Positions 11,396 to 22,295 of a stretch of DNA of 64,000 bases are shown here, in pieces; the first letter of the stretch is position 1; each line of letters begins with the position of its first letter. The position numbers and the translations under genes were made by a program. Origin of the DNA: Enoplosus armatus (lineage: Eukaryota; Chordata; Actinopteri; Centrarchiformes; Enoplosidae); assembly GCF_043641665.1 (NCBI RefSeq), contig NC_092194.1, forward strand, positions 1,552,116 to 1,616,115, written 5' to 3'. Below the pieces are notes generated by a model, which worked only from the letters and a program-made list of their open reading frames with translations, searched no databases and had not been told where the DNA came from.

Positions 11396-11514
11396 AACCC
11401 CCCACCCCCCCCCCACACACCCCCACCCGCCTTCCTCTCACTGATGTTAAAAGAAATCTTTATTGTCAGTCACATATCCTATTCACTTTGTTCACCTGCA
11501 CTGACAACCCTGAG

Positions 11515-11549
<35 letters not shown>

Positions 11550-11586
11550 TGTGTGTGTGAGTGTGTGTGTGAGAGAGAGAGAGAGA
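11396..11586. repeat. C-rich run, then long (GT)n ending in (GA)n
   Basis: A CCCCACCCCC-type run spans about 11,396-11,430. (GT)n with three GA interruptions spans about 11,515-11,571 and passes into (GA)n to 11,586. Open frames here translate as Val-Cys repeats and are not genes. Confidence 0.95.
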
Positions 11587-12199
11587 AACAGTGTGTACAG
11601 GTGAGTGTATGCTATCCCATGCATGTGTGGGTTTCACATGCACGGGGAGAAAAAAAAAAGGTGCGAGGATGCGGCGGGTTTGTATGTTGCTGTGTATACT
11701 GTATGTATGTGTGTGTGTGTGTGTGCCCACTGCTGTAAAGTAGCCTACTACACCCCCCCCACACCCTCCACCCCGCGTTCATCTCCATCCTCTTCTAGAT
11801 GTCGGTATCCCTGAGTTTCTAAATGCTCCCTCATTAGCTGAAATCTGTTTGAAACCTCCAAGTGAGAGGCTGGTAACGAAGTGGTGCCGGCTCCATCCCT
11901 CTATCTCCCGGCGCCTGACAGGTGGGGAGAACAAGGGGTGGGGTTGGGGCTGGGGAGGACTGTTTGATTTGAGGATGAGGGGGTGACTGAGGGGGAGGAG
12001 GAGGAGGAAGAAGGGAGAGAAGGATGTGGGAGGTGGACCTCGGTGATGTGGAGGGGGTGGGCGGGTGGGGGTGTCACCAGCTTTGCGGAGTCTCTCCACC
12101 CCGGAAAGCCTTCATGTGTCTTGCTGCTCCTCTGTGACTGCAGCGCCTCGATGGGAGAAGGATGACAAGTCCCGGTGAATTATTTATCCGGCTGAGCCG
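11587..12199. other. Noncoding stretch, no gene seen
   Basis: It has a short (GT)n at about 11,706-11,725, a C-rich run near 11,750-11,775, and a purine-rich run (GGAGGAGGAGGAAGAAGG type) near 11,990-12,020. No exon is supported. Confidence 0.5.
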
Positions 12200-12660
12200 C
12201 AGAGTTTGCCCCCCCCCCCTGCTTCATTATACCTGATTGGCTCCTTAATGGGGTGATTCATTTGAAGGCGCCGGGCCGGCTGCAGCGATGGCCTCCCGAA
12301 GAAGACGGCGAGTTTCTGATCTTTCCCGGTGTAATGGGGAGGAAGAGACCAAAAGTCCAGACACTTTCCCTTTGAAATGAGCGGCAGTGGTGTGGCGGCC
12401 GGCGGAGTTTTTAATGATGGGGCTCCTTCAGCGGGAGCCTCTGCCGCAAAAATGCGCCGGCGACGGCTCAACCAGGAGATAGCGGCGCAGATAGTGCATG
12501 GGACACTTGTCAATTTATTAACTGCGCAACCATTATGTAAATGATTTCTTTGAGCTGTGTCGCACCACTGTCAACAGTTTAAGGAAATTTCCCTCTGAAT
12601 AAATTTGCTTTGAAGAACCTCCTCGTGCCTTGATATGCTCTTAAAAATGTGGTGTGAAAG
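12200..12660. promoter_or_regulatory. Candidate conserved noncoding block
   Basis: About 450 bases without microsatellites, GC-balanced and then A/T-rich, include TTGTCAATTTATTAACTG (12,508-12,525) and TTATGTAAATGATTTC (12,533-12,548). These suggest homeodomain and C/EBP-like sites. The 109-residue open frame on the minus strand has no recognisable domain. The role is inferred. Confidence 0.35.
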
Positions 12661-12713
12661 CCTTTGAAAGGCAAGTATCAACAAAATAGCGGTGAAATAA
12701 TTGCACTAAGTGC

Positions 12714-12739
12714 GGGGGGGGGGGGGGGGGGGGGGGGGG
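12714..12739. repeat. Poly-G tract, 26 bases
   Basis: An uninterrupted run of 26 G, among the longest in the window. Confidence 0.95.
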
Positions 12740-13240
12740 CCTGAACTCACGGAGCGAGTTGTGATTGGCAGGCCGTCAAGTTGGAAAACTTCGCAGTAAT
12801 TGCTTTACTCCAGGTGAGGCAGGTGGGATCTGCTGCTTGTTTATGGAGATGGAAGTATCAAAATCCTCCGGGTGACGAGCCAAAAAAAAAAAAAAACGCC
12901 TGGCATACAATCTGTTGGCTGTCTCATGACCCCCTCCGCCCCCCGCCCCCCCCCCCCCACAGCACCAGGGCTGATAAGAGGCGGTCACGTGCGCCCGGAG
13001 AGCTACCTGGGAGTGATAGAGGGAGATTTTAAGACTGCGCATCACGCAAGCAAATTGAAACTTTTGCATCTTTTCCTTATCTGCAGCTGTTTTTTTTTCT
13101 TTTTTTTTTTTCTCTCTCTCTCTCTCCATGGGGAGAGATAAGAGTTCATGCTTAGAAGGACTGATTATCTCCTAAAATAAACAAATATGGACAGCCATGT
13201 CTATCAAGCCATGACAAAACCTCTACCTCCACCACTCGTT

Positions 13241-13272
<32 letters not shown>

Positions 13273-13783
13273 TACTCACTGCACTGACTCTGGGAAAGAG
13301 GAGGGGAGTGCATGTTTGGATTAGTTTGGCACCACCAAAGAACTTTAAATTGAATCCCCCCCCCCCCCCCCCCCCCCCTTTTGAAACACACACACACACA
13401 TTGCGCTGCAATCAGACATGTCAAATTGCAAAGTGCAATCGGCTCATCTTTGTTTCGTTCGGGGGGAAAAGAAAAAGTGACTTTGAAAATGAATTTCATC
13501 GCGGGGTCACAGTCGTCTTTAATTCCTCCCAAAGTCAGGTGATTCTCGTTTGCTTTCGGAGGTTAATGCACCCAAGGGAACACAATTATGCGGATAATTA
13601 AATTCACATTAATGAGGTACACAGTGTCCACCCTCGGAAGGGGTTTGATTTCTGCGTGGGGAAACAACTGGAACTGTGCAAACTCAAGCAAAACAAACAA
13701 TTAAGTCGCAAAGTGTTTCTGTCTTTGTTTCTTTTCTTTTAACTTTTAGTGGAGTGTTTATCTCCATAACTAAGTGGAGAGAG
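12740..13783. other. Noncoding stretch with several simple repeats
   Basis: It holds a poly-A run near 12,881-12,896, a C-rich run at 12,939-12,958, a T-rich run with (CT)n at 13,088-13,127, (AT)n at 13,240-13,274, a 23-base C tract (13,356-13,378), then (CA)n at about 13,387-13,400. Between them, 13,400-13,640 looks unique and A/T-rich. No exon is seen. Confidence 0.55.
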
Positions 13784-13830
13784 AGCGTTAGCTCCGGTAG
13801 CGCAGTGGATAAACTGTTGACCCCCTCCCC
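13784..13830 (+). other. tRNA-like A-box fragment, possibly a SINE relic
   Basis: The word GGTAGCGCAGTGGATAA (13,796-13,812) matches a pol III A box of tRNA type. No GGTTCGAAT-type B box follows at the right distance, and no acceptor stem can be paired. It is therefore not a tRNA gene and at best a degraded SINE head. Confidence 0.25.
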
Positions 13831-15229
13831 CCCCCTGCTGTGACTCCACTCTGTGGCGGCGTACATCTCAGTTACAGCAAAAACAGGGGGCTCCTATCGG
13901 CTCTTGAAACAACCGAGCGCGCCTCCCTCGTCTTGGCTCCTGTCAAAGGCCGCTGGCAGAGCTTGACTCACTTTCAGCGGGAGTTCACGGTGAGCGAAAA
14001 CGTGACCCCCCTCCCTGCTGACCCTTTCCCGGGGCTAATTTTTTGCTTCAGTGGCCAGCAGTCGGGGATGTGTCACTTAATTCGGCCTGAAATGGTACAG
14101 GTATGCCACGGTACCAGCAATTGAAATTGCACTCTCCTGTGGATGATCTAAGGAGCATATGGGGGAGAATAAGGGGTAGGGGGGGGGGTGGGGGGGGGGG
14201 TTGATTTAACTTTACAGACATCCTAAAGCATGGAAGGGGACATGATGCAGTTTGCTGTAAGAACATGAAGCGACATAATGCTTGGAAGCGCCCTGTACGT
14301 GGTATGTGGGTGGGTTTCTGAATGAACTGTAACAGGGCCAAACAAAACATAGCACCTAGTTATGCTGAGTCACGCTTTCCCCTGAGATGGGTGGGATGGG
14401 GGGTGGGGCGCTCTGGCTTGTTTGTATTTCTTCACAACAGTCTTGGACGGCGCAAAGCACCAGGATGCAGCGAAACGGTGGTAAATGTGGTGTTCGACGA
14501 GCCACTGCAGGCTGAGGCTATAACCTGCAACTGTTAGAAACGCTACTCAATGGAGCAAATCGTCTGTAATTAATAGAGGCACTTCCGTGAAAACGTCGCT
14601 TCCGCTAACGGGAAGAAGACCTTTAAAAAGCCCGTCTGTGTTTTTGCCGGGTTCTTCATCCGACTTCATCCCAACGCGGACGGGTCTGCCTTTACGTTGC
14701 TCCTTTAACCCCCGCCATCACAATCAGCCTGACCGCGACCCAAGTCGTCGTCGGCGTCGTCGTCTCCGCCAACGCCACGCGGAACCCCGCCACGAGTGCT
14801 GACGTGAGCCCGGCCTCTCGGATTTGCCACGGAGCTCATTCTCTGCGGTGATCCAAGGCCTACAAAAACATCTGTATCTATTGAGTCACCTCGCCTGTCA
14901 AAGGTGATCCCCCCCCCCCCCCCCCCTTGTTACCTTATATGTAGCAGGTCGCGGGCAAGCTGATTAAAAGCCCTGCACTCGCGTGTGTTCTCTCTGTGCA
15001 TGAAATGAGCGCCTGTGACGTCCGCCGCACATTTGCATGACAAAGCCGAACCTCGGGTGAAAGGGAGGTGGACGGAGTTCGGCGGGTTCAGCCTCCACCC
15101 CTGATGTTCGCCGTGCTGCGCCGGAGCTGACGGAGAGGGGGACTTGATAATAACGTGGCAGAGCCGTCCTCTGTGGGATTTGTCAAGGAAACTTTCTTTT
15201 GATTGCCTCCCCTTTCTTCTTCCTCTTCA
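13831..15229. other. Noncoding stretch, no gene seen
   Basis: It contains G-rich runs at 14,178-14,200, an 18-base C tract at 14,909-14,926 and a short CGTCGT run near 14,746-14,765. The rest is unique-looking, with no recognisable exon. Confidence 0.45.
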
Positions 15230-15410
15230 CGTCGTCTTCCTCTCCTTCTTCTTCTTCTTCTTCTTCTTCTCCTCCTCCTCCTCTCCACCTTCAAGCGCTC
15301 TGTCATCCCTCCCTCTTGTCCCTCATCAGCAGCGCACCACACCCCGCCTCACCCCACCCACCCAGCTCCCATGACGGGGGAGGGGGGTGGGGGGTTGGGG
15401 GGGGGGGGTT
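15230..15410. repeat. (CTT)n/(CCT)n tract followed by G-rich run
   Basis: A pyrimidine tract contains (CTT)n at about 15,245-15,270 and (CCT)n to about 15,283. A G-rich run follows at 15,377-15,410. Both strands yield Arg/Leu/Ser-rich false frames here. Confidence 0.9.
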
Positions 15411-15459
15411 GTGTTGCGGTCGCCCTGTTTATGCAATCCCCCTTGTTTTGAAGTGACAG

Positions 15460-15800
15460 GCCGGGGATAGATATGCAATATTAAAGAGAGGCCTTATGAA
15501 TTTTTGACATCTAATTAGTTGCTTCCCCGTTAACATATCATGGCTCACGGGGGCATGGAGCACTCCACCGGGGCCCCTCTGAAGTGCAGGGTAGAAAAAA
15601 AAAAAAGGGGCCCGCTGCCACCTCTAATGTATTCCCCTCTAATGTAAGTAGTAATCATAGCACTAAGGTTAATTAATGGCCCTCCGAAGCCCTGCTTTCC
15701 ACAGAATGCCAGGCCTGTGGTATCGCCGGAGCACCAATTAGAGGCTTTTTTCTGCTCCTGCTTCAAATGTTAATGGCCACTGTTTCAGGGGCCACAGAGC
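15460..15800. promoter_or_regulatory. Candidate conserved noncoding block, strong style
   Basis: The block carries ATATGCAATATTAAAG (15,471-15,486), CTAATTAGTTGC (15,511-15,522), GGTTAATTAATGG (15,668-15,680) and CACCAATTAGAGG (15,732-15,744). These are several homeodomain cores in a non-repetitive 340 bases, interrupted only by one A run. No coding frame is supported. This is among the best regulatory candidates in the window, but conservation is untested. Confidence 0.4.
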
Positions 15801-16269
15801 GACAGGGAAGAGGTAAAGCGCTGAGGTGATTGTCGTAACACTTTATGGATGCTAGGCGGGCCGGGCAGAGTGTGTCGCAGATAGTCACACACACACACAC
15901 ACACACACATACAGTTTCAAGGTGTGCACGTGGCTTTAAAACGACATTATCAAAAGTAAAAAAAACGACAGGAGGCCTCAGTCAAAAGTCACGTTTCAGA
16001 GGTCTTAGCGCGTTTCAAAGGTGCACTGAGCGCGCGTTTTGCTGCCACGTCGCACAAAGCGACCGTCATTTGTCCGTCGATACCATTGACTCGGTAATTA
16101 TGTGTCCAGCTGCTAGCTCTGTGGGACCCAAATGTATTTATGTACAGAAATATGGGCGCCCCTGTCAGTCAAACAAGATGGAACAATGCCCGCAAAGAGC
16201 CACATATTGATAAGTCTGGAAAACACAAAGCCAGCGTATACAATAAATGTTTAGATTAGACGCAGCAGT
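15801..16269. other. Noncoding stretch with (CA)n
   Basis: (CA)n lies at about 15,886-15,909. The remainder is unique-looking. The 121-residue frame begins inside the microsatellite and is dismissed. Confidence 0.5.
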
Positions 16270-16817
16270 TTAAAGGGGTACTCAATACGCAGTTTCGCAC
16301 TTCATGTCCAGGGAGTTGTGGCCGGGGGGGGGTGACTCCCTAGGGACAGGGATACACATTTCAGCCAATAGCTTCGGTTGTTTTTTTTGGAATGGAAGTC
16401 CTCCTTCTCGGTATCACCCGCTGGCTGGTGGTACCTCACAATGATAGATCCCATACATAAGGTGAATGCACAAGCGTCCTGTTGACGTGAGTAAATACAT
16501 TACTAGCTGTCATTAGGTGGAGCTCCATTAATTGAGTTGTTGGCCACTTGTTGGCGGCAGAACAAGCTGCAAACACAACATCTTGCCAAAGATACTCTAT
16601 AACAGAAGACGACGCCTGACAAGCCCCACCTCCAAAAACAGGTAAATAAGAACTTAAATAATAACGCTAATTAATTTGCATTACCAAGCAAAGAAACACA
16701 TCTAGGGCCTCTAGATCAGTGCCACGTCTCTGGTTTGTTCAGTATCAGACCTCTTTCAGGGCCGACATTTTGGCTTTTTCGTCGTAGGAAAGGCACAGCA
16801 GTGACTGGTACCTTTAA
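16270..16817. mobile_element. Possible nonautonomous element bounded by TTAA
   Basis: The left end reads TTTAAAGGGGTACTC (from 16,269). The right end reads GGTACCTTTAAAAG (to 16,820), whose reverse complement begins CTTTTAAAGGTACC. The inverted match TTTAAAGG-GTAC is short and includes a gap. The left end resembles a fish repeat that I recall starting the same way. The interior has no open frame of note. The call is tentative. Confidence 0.35.
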
Positions 16818-17814
16818 AAGCAACTGCATTCCGGTTAGTTGAGCTAGTTCCAGGAAACTGAGGCAGGTCCCATTCATTCCTATGAAAATCCGTCAGTGGC
16901 GCATGGAGCCAAAGTTTCTTCCTGGGGGCTTGATTCACATGGGTGTGATGATGTGGTGATGTTATTTCCCCAGCAGTTGGAGAAACAATCAGACCTTTGT
17001 AGGCAAGCAGTATGAATATGGACGTCGTCTTCCCTTATAGCTAGCTACCCGGCAACTTCCGGGAAGAATAACATTTGATTCGAAAAATGGCCACAAAAGT
17101 GGTGACAGGCATGAATGAGATCGGCGCAGCTGTACAGAAATACTCACAACTTAAACATTTAAATTAAATTCCGCAATTGCGTTGAAACACGTTAGCTTAT
17201 CTTTGTAACAACTGCTGCCACGGCTTCCCCGTCAACTGAAAATGGCATCGGAGTGACAGCCCAAACCAAAACCAAACAAACAACCCCCCTCCCAAACAGA
17301 AATCGGCAACTGCATTTTAGCTCTAAGATTTATTTTGGGCAGAAAGTTGTATTCAAAGCCTGGGTACATACACACACGTATACTTGTTTTCCTCCCTCGA
17401 GAGGTCCGCATATTTTTTGCCTAATTGTGGGGTCCACCCTTTCCAGTGGTTCTACACCTCTGTTAAAAAAAAAAAAATCAGGCAAGATCAAGAGCACTCA
17501 CCTACACGTGAGTGTGTTTATACAGAGCAAACGGATGGGTTGTAGAGGAAAGCAGTGATAACATGCTCAGGGGTCATGCTCAGGTATTTTTTTTGGGGGG
17601 AAGTGAATGAGTAACACCCAACAACTAGCTGTCAGAGTGCCCATGAGCATGACCATAAACCTGCAACGAGCAGCTCTGCGGCTCAGCCACCACCAGTAGC
17701 AGACTGCGGTCACACTGGGCAGCTCCCAGTAAGAATGTGAAGTGTTTCCGGAATACTGCACAGAGCTCTGTCAACTTTCCCTGGGTAAATAAAGGTTACA
17801 AGAAGGGTATGCAT
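16818..17814. other. Noncoding stretch, no gene seen
   Basis: It is unique-looking with a short A tract near 17,465-17,477 and a T/G run near 17,587-17,600. No exon is supported. Confidence 0.45.
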
Positions 17815-17853
<39 letters not shown>

Positions 17854-18022
17854 CAGTCACACACTGTCACTCACAGCTCAGCTCACAGTCCACATAATGA
17901 TGAAGTGACCAAAGGAAAGAGTGTGTTGTTGTGTATGTGGAGCCTCGGCACCACTTTGAACTGGAGATGTCAGCGACTCCCTCGCCCCGTCTTCTTCTTC
18001 TTCTTCTTCTTCTTCTTCTTCT
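17815..18022. repeat. (CA)n and (CTT)n microsatellites
   Basis: (CA)n spans about 17,815-17,850 and (CTT)n about 17,991-18,022. The Leu-rich and Glu-rich open frames over the latter are artefacts. Confidence 0.95.
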
Positions 18023-19159
18023 CTCTGATGCTCACCCTCTGTCTCTCTCCTCTGTACGCCTGTATGTCTCTCGCCCCGCTCTCCTTTGTTCATATTTGAT
18101 TCCCATAGGTGCAGCTGAAGTACAATAGGCCTGGGAGGGCGGCCACCACCACCACCACCACAGCGTTGGCTTCTCTTTAATAGTCAAACATATGTAAAGA
18201 CAGTGTGTTTGTGGTAGGAGGTCGTGATTTACAGATAAAACTCTGGACTCTCTGTGGTGAATAGGCTGTAATGCAATGTTTTGTACCTCATATATACCTC
18301 TTATATTGAAAGGAGTATAATGAATCTACAATTTAAGACAGCTGAATATATAGTATGTTATTTAAAGATCCCCTCCAGACATGTTTTGTTTCCACACACA
18401 CACACACAAAAAAAAAAAATACATATATATATAATTTCCACATTCAAATCCTTAAAAAGACAGCTACTCCCTCGCGCTCATTCAAAATTCCAGAATCAGT
18501 GAATATGCGCGTTCACTTCTAAAGTTTCCCTGCTGGACTCGAGATGTCTCCTACGTCACTGTGAAGTCACCGTTCTCGGTGTTGGAGCCTGCATTGGACC
18601 AGGATCGGCTTCCAAACTGTTTGTGATGTCACAAACGGTGCCTGTGGCCCCCCCCCCCCCCCCCTCCCCTTGATTTTCGATGAGAAACCTGTTTGTCACC
18701 AAAAAAAATTTAATTACAGGTGTAACAGCTAGGGATAAAGAAAATAAAAAAATAATAATAATAATAAGTCAGTTTTCTTTAGCTAGCTAGCTTTAGCCTG
18801 ACATAGCTAGCTTTAGCCGTCTGCTTGGCAGTATATGTGCCTACAGGTTTGCCAAGGCTGCGATACGGCTTGGCTTGGTCTTCAGCCCCATTTTGCAGTG
18901 TCTTCCGTGCTGTTTTCATGGGGGATTACGCATGTCCCGTCATTTCATGATGACGTTTTGTTTGTATGGTACAGCAGTGTCAGGGAGGCACAGTCTTGTC
19001 CGAGGACGGTGCAGCTGTTGTGGGGGTTTTCTTGCAAAGCCAGACAACCGACCGCCCCGTCTCACTGATACCCTCGTTGCTAAACAAACGGAAGCCGCCC
19101 ACACACACACACACACACACACAAAGCATTATCCCAGACGACTCCTCGCCACGATCTAT
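18023..19159. other. Noncoding stretch with simple repeats
   Basis: It holds (CAC)n near 18,145-18,161, (CA)n/poly-A near 18,393-18,419, a C tract (18,649-18,664), (AAT)n near 18,752-18,766, a repeated TAGCTAGCTTTAGCC near 18,782-18,820, and (CA)n at 19,099-19,121. No exon is seen. Confidence 0.5.
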
Positions 19160-19245
19160 TAACTGATTATTCCTCGCGTCGGCCGGCGATTGGCTGATCA
19201 GCGAGGCTATTAATCACCTTCTATCCGTGCTGATCAGGAGATGCC
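19160..19245. promoter_or_regulatory. Candidate conserved noncoding block
   Basis: It contains ATTGGCTGATCAGCG (19,188-19,202, with a CCAAT-box complement) and GCTATTAATCACC (19,206-19,218), plus a second TGATCAG near 19,231. It is short and flanked by microsatellites. The role is inferred. Confidence 0.25.
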
Positions 19246-19249
19246 TATC

Positions 19250-19351
19250 CTGTGTGTGTGTGTGTGCGCTCTCAATCAGGTCCTCATGCATCACACACCC
19301 TGAAACAGGTGGTTCGGGAAGGAATAACACACACACACACACACACACACA
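19250..19351. repeat. (TG)n facing (CA)n
   Basis: A short (TG)n at about 19,252-19,266 is followed by (CA)n at about 19,329-19,351. They are mutually complementary inverted arms about 60 bases apart. Confidence 0.9.
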
Positions 19352-19805
19352 TGCTGCTTTAACTTCAGTTCGACTGTAACAGCTCTATTCCTATTCAACT
19401 ACGTGGATCATTGCAGTTTTCTGCAGTTGCTGTATGATGTTCGCCAGAAGTGCATTGTGGAGAGGCGCAGCTGCCTCAGGTGGGAAAAACTCGAAGCTTG
19501 CAGATGGTTGTTCATTTCTGCAGCTCTTAATTGACAAAATGGCGTCGATTAAAACAAAGTTTCAGCTGTGGGATACAGTTTTTTCACGTTTTAAGGGACT
19601 TTTAACCCCTAAGAAAAACACAAAAAACCTTAAACCGTGACATAACGAAATCTACCTTAACACAATTACAATGAATGACTTTATCCACCGAAAAATTGCA
19701 TTGCGACTCTCATTATGCCATAAGAGCCCCAAAACGTGAGGTCTTCGCCCCCCCCCCCCCCCTCGTGGCTTTATCGTCAAAGACTCGCCGTGCAGCAAGT
19801 TGTTA
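19352..19805. other. Noncoding stretch, no gene seen
   Basis: It is unique-looking with a C tract at 19,747-19,762. The 68-residue open frame at 19,434-19,640 has no recognisable domain. Confidence 0.45.
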
Positions 19806-20110
19806 ATCACTGGGTGTGTTAACAAGAGCGTCAATCACAAAGGGCCCCAACGCCGCGCCGCCAGCGCGTCGCGTCATGTTCGGCACGGGGAGCCGCATTG
19901 TGAGCCCCAATCACCGCCTCTTCCCTGAACGCTCACCTCGCCCGATGCTCCTCTCTGCCGCAATATTCTTTTTTTCGTTTTTTTTTTTTTTTTTTTTTGT
20001 TATTCCCTCTCCTTTTTTTTTCTTTCCTTTTTTCAATTAGAGTCAATTGACCTGACAGAATTGCCGGCAATTAAGTGATTTTTTGTAATGGTCCTGGGCT
20101 AATTTGCCTT
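19806..20110. promoter_or_regulatory. Candidate conserved noncoding block around a T-rich run
   Basis: Words such as TTCAATTAGAGTCAATTGAC (20,032-20,051) and GCCGGCAATTAAGTG (20,063-20,077) flank a T-rich tract (19,970-20,031). It has the look of a fish CNE. Conservation is not testable here. Confidence 0.35.
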
Positions 20111-20447
20111 GGCTTGTCAGCTGTATTTTATGTCACCAACCCCCCACCTCGCTCACTCTCTCTGGCACATAATAGCTTATAATTTCAAAATCTTTACCCT
20201 CCGCTTCCTTCTCAATAAATCGCAATTACAGGAAGTTGTTAGAGATGCCTAAACCCCCCACCCCCCCCCACCCCCGCCGCTTCACTTTGTGTATATATAT
20301 AAATATATATATATATTTTTTTTTTCATGCAATTGACAGAGCGGCGGAGGAAATGTATTTGTTTGCGGAGCCTTAATGTAATCGCGCTTCATGTGTGTAC
20401 ACTGAGTCCAACTCTCCTGGGCTCCAGCACGCAGAGAAGTTTACTCT

Positions 20448-20480
20448 CCCCCCCCCCCCCCCCCCCCCCACACACACACA
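20448..20480. repeat. Poly-C joined to (CA)n
   Basis: A run of 22 C passes directly into (CA)n. The C tract is 5' of the CA array. Confidence 0.95.
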
Positions 20481-20895
20481 TTGCTCATTAAGACTGTGAT
20501 TTTTTTTTTCCTGGCAGCTGGTCTTTGGGACGCATATCTCTTACTTCCTGAGGATTTTAAAGGTGTTTTTATTTCCCCCGAGAGCCGCGTCGATGGATCC
20601 TCGCGAAGGTTCTAGGTCGCCGAGAGAGGGAGGGAAAGGTCAGCGGATGGTTTCTGTTCCACTTTTTCGGGGTCGCATTAGTGGTTTGGAGCTTTGGCAG
20701 CAGGGGTCGAAGAGGGAGTTTGCTGCCAACCCCCCCCCCCCCACCTCCACTTCACTCCTGTTTCCTCTCATTTTTCAAGCTCAAACCCGACCGCCACGCT
20801 TCGAGTCTCCTCATAAAATATGCAAATGAACTCCAAATGAAATACCTTTTTCCTCGGTCTCGCCGAGCTTGAAGGCCTTCCATCAGTTCAGTAAG

Positions 20896-20932
20896 CCCCC
20901 CCCCCCCCCCACACACACACACACACACACAC
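20896..20932. repeat. Poly-C joined to (CA)n
   Basis: A run of 15 C passes directly into about eleven AC units, with the same polarity as at 20,448 and 1,870. Confidence 0.95.
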
Positions 20933-21166
20933 TCCCAACACTAATCATCTCTGTATGTAATAACTCCAGAGGCGAGCATCTGCTTGCCTCCATAACACTC
21001 CACTGAACTCCTCTCCACCCATTTCGCATTCCCTCCCCCCTTTTCCCCATCACAATCTACGTGTATTAGGTCATAATGGCTTAGCGGTTAAAAGCAAATA
21101 GATGCCAGGGGACATACAGATGCCCCCCACCCACCCCCACATTTCTTCTCACACACGCTACCTCCG

Positions 21167-21202
<36 letters not shown>

Positions 21203-21589
21203 ATGCCCAACTCTGGGTACTCAAGATAAATGGTGCAGAGTGAGAGCAGAATTGAGCCCTATCAATCACATTCAACGCTGGGACGTTTGTGTTATCAGAC
21301 AGTGTGGCTGCACCCCCCCACCCCCCCCAATTCAAGAAGGCCTGTGGGAGTTGGGGGGGTTGTTCAGAATGGGCAAAAGTAACACAGACAAACAGCGGCG
21401 CACATAGCAGGCAGCAGAGGAAGTAAAGGAGGCGGGGTCGGCTAACAAGACGCCAACGACAATGGGCTTCAACCAATTAGCGCGCTCACACACACACACA
21501 CACACACACAGATATTAGCTGGTATGTGTGTGTGTGTGTGCGTGCATTAAACCTCAGGTGGAATCGCTGCGCCGTCACGCTCAACACTC

Positions 21590-22070
21590 ACCTAACTTTT
21601 CTCCATCTCAAAGTTGGACCCTTAATGTCATTTCAGTTGAGCGCGGCGGCAGCGGAGGCGGCTGATCGATGGATTTTTTTTTTTCTTTTTTTTTTTTTTC
21701 TTCTGCCGCCTGATAACTGGATTTCCTCGCGCGATTCTCATTCCAGTGAGCATAAGTATACCGATACTGGGCCCCTAATGGCTGCGCGTGCTGTGCTTAA
21801 CACAGTTTGAAATGAATAACCCCGCTAACAGTCTCATAGCCATTACAAGCAGGACTTAAATGATCATTGGGGAGGATGGAGCCACTGATAGCGTTTTTGA
21901 AATTATCGTAATATCATTTTCAGTTTGCCTAAATCATTCTAATGAGATGTGCCACTTAGCGACAATGTTGGAGCTTGAAATAAGGCCCCATGTTTCAGCT
22001 GTGTCAAGCGCCCTGGATGTAAACGGCTGCAGAAATATGTCCTCCCACTGCTAGAATAAGTGGAGTCGGC
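21590..22070. promoter_or_regulatory. Candidate conserved noncoding block, strong style
   Basis: About 480 bases with one T-rich interruption (21,676-21,700) and otherwise non-repetitive. It has words such as CGCCTGATAACTGG, TTAAATGATCATTGG (21,856-21,870), AAATCATTCTAATGAG (21,931-21,946) and GATGTAAACGGC (22,016-22,027), the last resembling a forkhead site. No frame encodes a recognisable protein. It is one of the better enhancer candidates by appearance only. Confidence 0.4.
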
Positions 22071-22072
22071 CT

Positions 22073-22074
<2 letters not shown>

Positions 22075-22107
<33 letters not shown>

Positions 22108-22217
22108 AACAACTCCATCCAGCTCTATTTGTGTCGCGCAGCGATTCCTCAAAGCAGCAGATCATTTTGTTGTTGTTGTTGTTGTTGATTGAAGCATTTT
22201 ATTTTCTAAGGATGCAA

Positions 22218-22261
<44 letters not shown>

Positions 22262-22295
22262 TCGTGCGCACACACACACACACACACACACACAC
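22075..22295. repeat. (GT)n facing two (CA)n arrays
   Basis: (GT)n lies at about 22,075-22,103, a short (TTG)n near 22,169-22,187, and (CA)n at about 22,221-22,259 and 22,269-22,295. The GT and CA arrays are complementary and could pair in single strands. Confidence 0.95.

Larger units (their letters stand above)
20111..21589. other. Noncoding stretch rich in C/CA compound repeats
   Basis: It holds a C-rich run at 20,254-20,275, (AT)n at about 20,292-20,317, two C-to-CA compounds (listed separately), (CA)n at about 21,169-21,198 and 21,487-21,511, and (TG)n at about 21,523-21,541. The piece 20,935-21,115 looks unique and could be regulatory. No exon is seen. Confidence 0.5.
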
